Below, piece after piece: positions 7,523 to 12,309 of a DNA stretch of 12,309 nucleotides; within the stretch, counting starts at the first letter, position 1, and the number at the start of each line of letters is the position of its first letter. Under the pieces are notes generated by a model. It had not been told where the DNA came from. It saw only the letters and a list, made by a program, of their open reading frames with translations, and searched no databases. Both the position numbers and the translations under genes were made by a program. Source of the stretch: JBKQHQ01 sp052148715 (GTDB lineage Bacteria > Pseudomonadota > Alphaproteobacteria > Rhizobiales > Xanthobacteraceae); the NCBI GenBank assembly GCA_052148715.1, contig JBKQHQ010000241.1, positions 1-12,309 on the forward strand, read 5' to 3'.

Positions 7523-8241
7523 GCGCCGCGCTCACCGCCGAGGGCCTGCACACCTACTACGGCAAGAGCCACATCCTGCATGGGGTGAGCCTCGATGTCG
7601 CCGAGGGCAAGATCACCGCGCTGCTCGGCCGCAACGGCGCGGGCAAGACCACGACGTTGCGCAGCCTCATGGGGCTCACGCCGCCGCGCGAAGGCCGCGT
7701 GACGATCTTCGGCGCCGACACGACACGGTGGCCGACATTCCGCATCGCGGCGAGCGGCGTGGGCTATGTGCCGGAGGGGCGCCGAATTTTCCCGAACCTC
7801 AGCGTTGAGGAAAATCTCAAGGTGCCGCTCGAGCGGCCCGGCCCGTTCACGGTCGCGCGCATCTACGAGCTGTTTCCGCGGCTCGCCGAACGCAAGCTCA
7901 ACCGCGGGCGGCAGCTCTCCGGCGGCGAGCAGGAAATGCTGTCGATCGGACGCGCGCTGTTGCTCAATCCGCGGCTGCTCATTCTCGACGAGCCGTCGCA
8001 GGGGCTTGCGCCCCTGATCGTGCGCGAGGTGTTTCGCATCGTCGCGCAGATGCGCAGCGAGGGCATCTCGGTGCTGCTGGTCGAGCAGAACGTACGCATG
8101 AGTCTCGAGATCGCCGACCACGCCTTTGTGCTCGACGACGGCGGCGTCGTCTATTCCGGCCCGGCGCAGGAGCTCGCGGCCGACGAGGCGCGCGTGCAGT
8201 CGCTCGCCGGCGCCAGCGCCGAGGAGTGGAGCGCGGCATAG
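7519..8241 (+). CDS. livF: ABC transporter ATP-binding protein (LivF family)
   Basis: Encodes 240 residues. Walker A is GRNGAGKTT, the Q-loop region carries the LivF hallmark YVPEGRRIFPNLSVEENL, the signature is LSGGEQEM, Walker B is LLILDEPSQGL with the family continuation APLIV, and the switch residue lies in LLVEQNV, where Gln replaces the usual His as is common in LivF. It partners LivG to drive import. The ATG overlaps the livG stop in ATGA. It is the last gene of the operon; the facing cytochrome gene is convergent, with hairpins in the 125-base gap. Confidence 0.95.
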   Translation: MSAALTAEGLHTYYGKSHILHGVSLDVAEGKITALLGRNGAGKTTTLRSLMGLTPPREGRVTIFGADTTRWPTFRIAASGVGYVPEGRRIFPNLSVEENLKVPLERPGPFTVARIYELFPRLAERKLNRGRQLSGGEQEMLSIGRALLLNPRLLILDEPSQGLAPLIVREVFRIVAQMRSEGISVLLVEQNVRMSLEIADHAFVLDDGGVVYSGPAQELAADEARVQSLAGASAEEWSAA

Positions 8242-8257
8242 CGGCCGTTAGAGTGCC

Positions 8258-8279
8258 TCCCGATTACCTTGAACCGGGA
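8258..8279. terminator. Imperfect hairpin downstream of livF
   Basis: TCCCGATT-ACCTTG-AACCGGGA forms an 8-bp stem with one mismatch and a 6-base loop, 17 bases after the livF stop. No T tract follows. It lies between convergent genes and may end or stabilise the operon message. Confidence 0.35.
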
Positions 8280-8336
8280 CCCGCACGATCGACCGGCGTC
8301 CGCTGCGCGACGGCGGCGGGATGTAGTGTGAGGCAA

Positions 8337-8350
8337 CCCGCTCGCGCGGG
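8337..8350 (-). terminator. Short GC hairpin downstream of cytochrome c copy 1
   Basis: On the minus strand CCCGC-GCGA-GCGGG is a perfect 5-bp stem with a GNRA-type loop, 16 bases after the stop codon of the first small cytochrome gene. The following sequence has only two T, so its role as a terminator is uncertain. Copy 2 has unrelated sequence at this position. Confidence 0.3.
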
Positions 8351-8366
8351 GCCGGGCGACGGTCGT

Positions 8367-8777
8367 TTAGTTATCCTTCGCCCCTTCGCGAATCCAGGCG
8401 CGAATAAGATCGCGATCGCAAGTCGACAGCTTTTTCTTGCCGAGCGGCATGTGAGTCTCCGGGGCCCCACGCCAGTCCAATAGCCACATCAAGTTGCTGC
8501 TCTGAGGATCACCCGGAACAACCATCGGGCCAAATTTCGTACCCCGCATGACGCCCTGATAGGTGCTCAGGTCCAACCCGCTCTTGTCATTGCCGGCCCC
8601 ACCCGGTTGGTGGCAGCTGAAACAACGCCCCGTGAAGATCGGCAGCACATCGTCGGCAAAGCTCGCTTTCGCCGGCGCCGCACACAATGAACTCGAGGAT
8701 CCGATGATCCCAAGACCAGCTGTCCCACCGATCGCCAACAGGGTTGCCGCCGCCAAGAATAGAGGTCGTCTCTTCAT
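8367..8777 (-). CDS. Small exported monoheme cytochrome c, copy 1
   Basis: Encodes 136 residues. A Sec signal peptide (MKRRPLFLAAATLLAIGG) ends around CAAPAKA, residues 32-38. The mature domain has one heme c site, CFSCH at residues 52-56, followed by KSGLDLSTYQG, VPGDPQSSNLMWLL, HMPLGKKKLS and LIRAWIREGA. This pattern is that of the PSCyt1-type cytochrome c domain (Pfam PF07635); Met110 in HMPLG is the likely second heme ligand. It should be a soluble periplasmic electron carrier. The start ATG has a strong GGAGGAG ribosome site. A second gene at 11727-12137 encodes a protein identical at 129 of 136 positions. A TTGAC-N4-GTCAA operator lies about 79 bases upstream of this copy only. Confidence 0.92.
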   Translation of the reverse strand: MKRRPLFLAAATLLAIGGTAGLGIIGSSSSLCAAPAKASFADDVLPIFTGRCFSCHQPGGAGNDKSGLDLSTYQGVMRGTKFGPMVVPGDPQSSNLMWLLDWRGAPETHMPLGKKKLSTCDRDLIRAWIREGAKDN

Positions 8778-8809
8778 GTGGCTCCTCCGTTTAACTTTAA
8801 CATTGCACC
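8367..8809. repeat. 443-bp direct repeat, left copy
   Basis: Covers the whole small cytochrome c gene, its ribosome site and 32 bases of leader up to TAACATTGCACC. It matches 11727-12169 at 417 of 443 positions by my base-by-base count, with no gaps and a constant offset of 3,360. Similarity stops abruptly after the motif on one side and near the stop codon on the other. Confidence 0.92.
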
Positions 8810-8848
8810 GATCTAAACGTTAGCATGACTGAAAGCCGTAGTCGGGCC

Positions 8849-8862
8849 TTGACATAGGTCAA
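8849..8862 (-). promoter_or_regulatory. FNR/FixK-type operator
   Basis: TTGACATAGGTCAA is a perfect inverted repeat, TTGAC-N4-GTCAA, and fits the TTGA-N6-TCAA core bound by FNR, FixK, Anr and Dnr regulators. Its centre lies about 79 bases upstream of the start codon of cytochrome c copy 1. With a class II arrangement (centre at -41.5) transcription would begin near 8814, leaving a leader of about 37 bases. The fusion gene on the other side starts 560 bases away and is a less likely target. Activation under low oxygen is an inference. Confidence 0.62.
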
Positions 8863-9194
8863 ACGGCCAAAGGAACCGGTTGACCTGCCAACTGCGATCA
8901 ATCACCGCAGGTCGCCAATGCACTGGCGGCGTTCATTCGATGCGCCGAGGGCCAGGAACCCTGGCAAGAGCAAAGCCCAGAGCAACCCCTATCGACGGCA
9001 ACTGATGGCCCGAAGTCGGCTCGAGCCGGCCCCGGCAACGGCCATTTCCGGGTGGATCGACTATCGGCGGTACCGCTGGCCGGATCGGCAGATCATTCGC
9101 GGTATCATGTTGCTAACAAAAGGGCCAACCGACCCTAACACGTGCATCGAGTGTACCTCATGGAACGCGGTCGATGAGCTCCCGTCACTGATTG

Positions 9195-9207
9195 TAACAT
9201 TGCACCG
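9195..9207. repeat. Isolated third copy of the cytochrome leader motif
   Basis: TAACATTGCACCG occurs here and at 8798-8810, and its first 12 bases recur at 12158-12169. The other two sit at the outer edge of the duplicated cytochrome leader. Here no cytochrome gene follows. Read on the minus strand, a loosely similar ACGGGAGC follows where the true copies have ACGGAGGAGC or similar. Confidence 0.6.
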
Positions 9208-9286
9208 TCGCGGTATTCGGCGGTGACCGAGCCTTGCCCACGACGCTGCCAAGGAACTCCCTTGCACAACGAATCGGCATGTCGAT

Positions 9287-9314
9287 TTGATATCCCAAGA
9301 CATTCCTGTAGTAT
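9287..9314 (+). promoter_or_regulatory. Possible sigma-70-type promoter of the multiheme fusion gene
   Basis: TTGATA (9287-9292) and TAGTAT (9309-9314) are separated by 16 bases, close to the general -35/-10 consensus. Transcription would start near 9321, about 100 bases before the chosen start codon. Chance matches of this quality are common, so the call is weak. Confidence 0.3.
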
Positions 9315-9421
9315 TAGGTGTTGTTAGAAAGCGACTGGGGCGCTTCGGGAAGGACTCCACGCTCCCGAGCCCCCCATCGCTTCGCGGCGCCAAGGAAGAG
9401 CACACCTACAGAGAGGTGCCG

Positions 9422-11494
9422 ATGATGCCAGGCGCGATCAACTGCAACGTACGAGGAGCGGCTCCGTGCCGTCGTTCGCCGTCCCGCAAGGGTGACTTCA
9501 CCTCGATAAATTCCACCGATCGAACGAAGGAACCGCAGGCCATACGTGGTTCCAGGCGCGCGATGTGGATCGCTGCGGCCGTCATTTTCCTGGCAACGGC
9601 GAACGGCATCTGCGCGGCACAAGAGCCGCAAGCTCCGGCAAAAATTAGCAACGAGACATGCCTCGGCTGCCACGGAATCGAAGGCTTTGGCATGCCCGAT
9701 GCAAACGGGAAAATGCGCCCGCTGTACATCGTCAAGGACAAATTCCAGCAGAGCGTTCATGGAGTTCGTTTTTGCGTCGATTGCCACAAGCAGATCACCG
9801 AGGTTCCGCACCAGAAGCTAGACCGCATAAGGGTCAACTGCATCCAGTGCCACCAGGAGCTATGGTTTAAGGCCGAGCAGGATAGCAACGCCCAGGAATT
9901 CGCCAAGCTCGGAGTGGTCGTGAAGCAGATCGACCGGTACTTGAAATCCATTCATGCGCGGCCGAACGTGGAAGACCCGTCGCAGCCCAACGCCACCTGC
10001 TATAATTGCCACGATGCCCATTACGTCTACCCGCAAGGCAGTCCGATCCGTGCGGAATGGCGGCTGAACATTCCCAATACTTGCGGGAACTGTCACAAGA
10101 CCGAATTGCAATTGTATGCGACCTCGGTGCACGGTAAGGAGGTCCTGCAGAACCACAACCCGAAAGCCGCCATCTGCTCGGATTGCCATACGACTCATGA
10201 TGTCGATTCGCCGAGGCTCGATTCGGTCAGGCTCGTCATCACCAAGAATTGCGGAAACTGCCACCAAGAGAACTTGAAATCCTATTTGGAGACCTATCAC
10301 GGCCAGGTCAACCGGTTGGGCTATGCCCATACGGCCAAGTGCTTCGACTGCCACGGCAACCATGCGATTCAGCGCGTCAGCGATCCGTCATCGAGCGTGT
10401 ATCCGGACAACCTCCTGCAGACCTGCCGGAAATGTCATCAAAATGCGACCGCGGGATTTGCGACGTTCCAGCCGCACGCCACGACCCATGACTTGGCCCG
10501 TTATCCGTACACGTGGATCGCATCGAAATTCATGATCGTCCTGATTTGCGGGACGCTGTCCTTCTTCTGGACGCACTCGGCGCTTTGGTATTATCGGGAG
10601 TTGAGGGATCGGCAGGCAGGCAAGAACACCCCGCACGTACGCACCGACGAATTGGCTCAGGAGGAGGGAGTGCGTTATTACCGACGCTGGCCCGCCATGT
10701 GGCGGCTTGCACACCTCGCCTTCGCGCTGTGCGTCATCATGTTGGTGTTCACCGGCATGACATTATTCTATGCGGACAGTTTCTGGGCGCCGATCGTGCA
10801 GAAGGCGTTCGGTGGCCCGGGCGTGACTGGTGTCGTGCACCGGATTTTCGCGGTTGCCTTCGTAATCATCTTCTGTGCGCACCTGGCCTATGTGGCGGCC
10901 CGGATCGGCCCCAACTGGAGAACGTTCAAATGGTTCGGGCCTTCCTCATTCATACCCAACATGAAGGATCTCCAGGATGCCGTTGGAATGTTCAGGTGGT
11001 TCTTCGGCTTGGGCCCGCGGCCGCTCTTCGACCGATGGAGCTACTGGGAAAAGTTCGATTATTGGGCGCCGTTCTGGGGCGTCACGATCATCGGCGTAAG
11101 CGGCGTGATGCTGTGGGCCAAGAGTCTCGTAGCGTCGATCTTGCCCGGCTGGGTGTTCAACGTGGCCACAATCTTCCACGGCGAAGAAGCGGTCCTTGCC
11201 GCCGGGTTCCTGTTCACCGTGCATTTCTTCAATAACCACTGGAGGCCGGAGAACTTCCCGCTCGACATTTTGATGTTCACCGGCGCGATGCCCTTGGAAA
11301 AGTTCAGGCGGGAGCACACCATCGAATACGATCGTCTCGTCGAGACGAACCAACTCAAGAACTATCTGGTGGACGCGCCGTCGCGGCCTGTGACGGTAGG
11401 TTCCAAAATATTGGGCTTCGTTCTGATGGCCGCCGGCCTGATACTCCTGATCATGATCCTGATCGGCTTCACGCACCGTTTGATGGGAGGCTGA
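9422..11494 (+). CDS. Nine-heme cytochrome c / cytochrome b fusion, CbcL-like inner-membrane electron-transfer protein
   Basis: Encodes 690 residues. After a signal sequence (WIAAAVIFLATANGICAA, ending near residue 66) the periplasmic part has nine CxxCH heme c sites at residues 80, 118, 140, 193, 221, 252, 277, 307 and 335. From about residue 365 there are six hydrophobic segments (about 365-384, 428-450, 471-493, 551-574, 578-607 and 659-685). His residues suited to binding heme b lie in or near them (385, 431, 473, 487, 586, 601), as in HydC/FdnI-type cytochromes b. A nine-heme c domain joined to a diheme b domain is the composition reported for Geobacter CbcL, which takes electrons from menaquinol during low-potential extracellular respiration. 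The role here is inferred: quinone-periplasm electron transfer in either direction. I chose ATG 9422, with GAGAGG five bases upstream; the resulting 47-residue stretch before the hydrophobic core is long, so the start could be wrong. Confidence 0.88.
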   Translation: MMPGAINCNVRGAAPCRRSPSRKGDFTSINSTDRTKEPQAIRGSRRAMWIAAAVIFLATANGICAAQEPQAPAKISNETCLGCHGIEGFGMPDANGKMRPLYIVKDKFQQSVHGVRFCVDCHKQITEVPHQKLDRIRVNCIQCHQELWFKAEQDSNAQEFAKLGVVVKQIDRYLKSIHARPNVEDPSQPNATCYNCHDAHYVYPQGSPIRAEWRLNIPNTCGNCHKTELQLYATSVHGKEVLQNHNPKAAICSDCHTTHDVDSPRLDSVRLVITKNCGNCHQENLKSYLETYHGQVNRLGYAHTAKCFDCHGNHAIQRVSDPSSSVYPDNLLQTCRKCHQNATAGFATFQPHATTHDLARYPYTWIASKFMIVLICGTLSFFWTHSALWYYRELRDRQAGKNTPHVRTDELAQEEGVRYYRRWPAMWRLAHLAFALCVIMLVFTGMTLFYADSFWAPIVQKAFGGPGVTGVVHRIFAVAFVIIFCAHLAYVAARIGPNWRTFKWFGPSSFIPNMKDLQDAVGMFRWFFGLGPRPLFDRWSYWEKFDYWAPFWGVTIIGVSGVMLWAKSLVASILPGWVFNVATIFHGEEAVLAAGFLFTVHFFNNHWRPENFPLDILMFTGAMPLEKFRREHTIEYDRLVETNQLKNYLVDAPSRPVTVGSKILGFVLMAAGLILLIMILIGFTHRLMGG

Positions 11495-11500
11495 TACATC

Positions 11501-11672
11501 GAGGCTGCTGCGCTCCGGGACATTGCGACGCCCTGACCGACGCCAACGCGCATGACGCGGCCGCCTACAGGCCGGCCTGCCGCCGATCCCCGCCTCTGCG
11601 AAGGAAACGCAAATCGTCTGCCCGTACGAGAGGGGCAAGGCCGTCGCGGCGGCCCGTGCGCGCTGCTATTGA
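11501..11672 (+). pseudogene. Frameshifted remnant of a diheme c4-like cytochrome
   Basis: Three consecutive segments in three different frames read as one protein piece. EAAALRDIA (to 11527) is followed by ALTDANAHDAAAY (11530-11568) and then AGLPPIPASAKETQ...YERGKAVAAARARC (11571-11666), ending at a stop at 11670-11672. Each junction is explained by loss of one base. The pattern (DIA.AL.D....D.AAY.A.LPP, then ...RGKA.....C) resembles the middle of class I diheme cytochromes c of the c4 type, between the two heme sites. No complete CxxCH is left, and both ends are missing. It begins directly after the stop of the fusion gene. Two sequencing errors could also cause the shifts, but the missing N-terminal heme site would remain unexplained. 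Confidence 0.38.
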
Positions 11673-11726
11673 AAGACGTGCCGAAAAAGGAACCAATTTT
11701 GTCCAGCGCCGGAACGGCAAAAGTCT

Positions 11727-12137
11727 TCAGTTGTCCTTCGCTCCCTCGCGAATCCAGGCGCGAATAAGGTCGCGATCGCAAGTCGACAGCTTTTTCTTGC
11801 CGAGCGGCATATGAGTCTCTGGGGCCCCACGCCAGTCCAATAGCCACATCAAGTTGCTGCTCTGAGGATCGCCCGGAACGACCATCGGACCGAATTTTGT
11901 ACCCCGCATGATGCCTTGATAGGTGCTCAGGTCCAACCCGCTCTTTTCATTGCCGGCGCCACCGGGTTGATGGCAGCTGAAACAATGCCCCGTGAAGATC
12001 GGCAGCACATCGTCGGCAAAGCTCGCTTTCGCGGGCGCCGCACACAATGAATTCGAGGATCCGATGAACTCGAGACCAGCTGTCCCACCGATCGCCAACA
12101 GGGTTGCCGCCGCCAAGAATAGAGGTTGTCTCTTCAT
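11727..12137 (-). CDS. Small exported monoheme cytochrome c, copy 2
   Basis: Encodes 136 residues, differing from copy 1 at seven positions: R4Q, G23E, I24F, S29N, R51H, D64E and V76I. The signal peptide, the CFSCH heme site (52-56), the HMPLG Met ligand candidate (110) and the C-terminal helix LIRAWIREGA are all kept, so both copies look functional. His51 next to the heme site here replaces Arg51 of copy 1 and could shift the redox potential. The strong GGAGGAG ribosome site is conserved. Beyond the shared leader the upstream sequence is unrelated to copy 1 and has no FNR/FixK-type operator, so the two genes are probably regulated differently. The gene is convergent with the fusion gene. Confidence 0.92.
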   Translation of the reverse strand: MKRQPLFLAAATLLAIGGTAGLEFIGSSNSLCAAPAKASFADDVLPIFTGHCFSCHQPGGAGNEKSGLDLSTYQGIMRGTKFGPMVVPGDPQSSNLMWLLDWRGAPETHMPLGKKKLSTCDRDLIRAWIREGAKDN

Positions 12138-12169
12138 GTGGCTCCTCCGATTAACTTTAACATTGCACC
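11727..12169. repeat. 443-bp direct repeat, right copy
   Basis: Partner of 8367-8809, in the same orientation, exactly 3,360 bases downstream, 94 % identical and ungapped. The differences are mostly transitions, many at third codon positions, and the reading frame is intact in both, as expected for two copies kept under selection after duplication or homogenised by gene conversion. Confidence 0.92.
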
Positions 12170-12186
12170 CCTCTTTTCAAGCATTA

Positions 12187-12213
12187 GAGCGGATTCCGCT
12201 CATGTTCGAACAT
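12187..12213. repeat. Pair of palindromes upstream of cytochrome c copy 2
   Basis: GAGCGGA-T-TCCGCTC (12187-12201) has perfect 7-base arms. The perfect 12-base palindrome ATGTTCGAACAT (12202-12213) follows directly. They lie 50-76 bases upstream of the copy 2 start codon, where an operator would be expected, and take the place of the FNR/FixK-type site seen at copy 1. The first may also belong to a dispersed repeat family. No regulator can be named. Confidence 0.45.
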
Positions 12214-12309
12214 AACCGGCGTGGCGAAAGAAGTTCCTGCATTCTTTTGGGCTGAAACTGTTAACAATGCGGCCGATCCTACGCCGCAAGCATTGAATTG
12301 TGCGCTCTG

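Larger units (their letters stand above)
8778..9421. other. Divergent intergenic region between cytochrome c copy 1 and the multiheme fusion gene
   Basis: No supported gene in 644 bases. A plus-strand frame at 8918-9226 and a minus-strand frame at 9061-9405 lack ribosome sites, signal sequences and recognisable motifs. The region serves two divergent transcripts: it holds the TTGAC-N4-GTCAA operator close to cytochrome copy 1, an isolated third copy of the leader motif TAACATTGCACCG (9195-9207), and a possible promoter for the fusion gene (9287-9314). Confidence 0.6.

Noticed and set aside
8918..9226. Plus-strand frame of 102 codons between the divergent cytochrome genes
   Set aside because: No ribosome site, hydrophobic segment, heme motif or recognisable domain; it crosses the isolated leader motif and looks like chance.
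1..12309. CRISPR array or insertion sequence
   Set aside because: I saw no regularly spaced repeats, no transposase and no terminal inverted repeats. The only long repeat is the duplicated cytochrome gene.

Overview
The window is about 60-65 % G+C. It carries Rhizobiales-style genes: a Tat-exported branched-chain amino acid-type ABC transporter, an FNR/FixK-type operator and small exported cytochromes c. I read it as chromosomal DNA of an alphaproteobacterium, probably in or near the Bradyrhizobiaceae/Xanthobacteraceae. This placement rests on style of sequence, not on a phylogenetic marker.

Layout. Positions 59-1905 (minus strand) hold two adjacent genes for exported proteins of unknown function, the second a likely lipoprotein. 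Positions 1906-2471 have no convincing gene but contain an A+T-richer patch with DnaA-box-like sequences and overlapping palindromes. A short exported protein (2472-2723, minus) and a tRNA-Gly(CCC) gene (2951-3022, minus) follow, then a gene-poor stretch to 3559. Positions 3560-8241 (plus) form a complete five-gene uptake operon: periplasmic binding protein, two permeases and two ATPases. The last four genes are joined by 4-base start/stop overlaps, and a strong hairpin separates the binding protein from the rest.

Positions 8367-12137 are the most interesting part. A plus-strand gene (9422-11494) encodes an inner-membrane fusion of a nine-heme cytochrome c domain and a cytochrome b-type membrane domain. 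This domain combination is the one described for CbcL of Geobacter. It is flanked on both sides by near-identical minus-strand genes for a small monoheme cytochrome c, which lie in 443-bp direct repeats exactly 3,360 bp apart (417/443 identical, no gaps). A perfect TTGAC-N4-GTCAA operator lies upstream of the first copy only. Between the fusion gene and the second copy is a stretch that reads as a frameshifted remnant of a diheme c4-like cytochrome.

Working picture (inference): the fusion protein moves electrons between the quinone pool and the periplasm, and the small cytochromes c act as soluble partners, at least one of them under oxygen- or redox-responsive control. The transporter operon appears functionally unrelated to this electron-transfer island.
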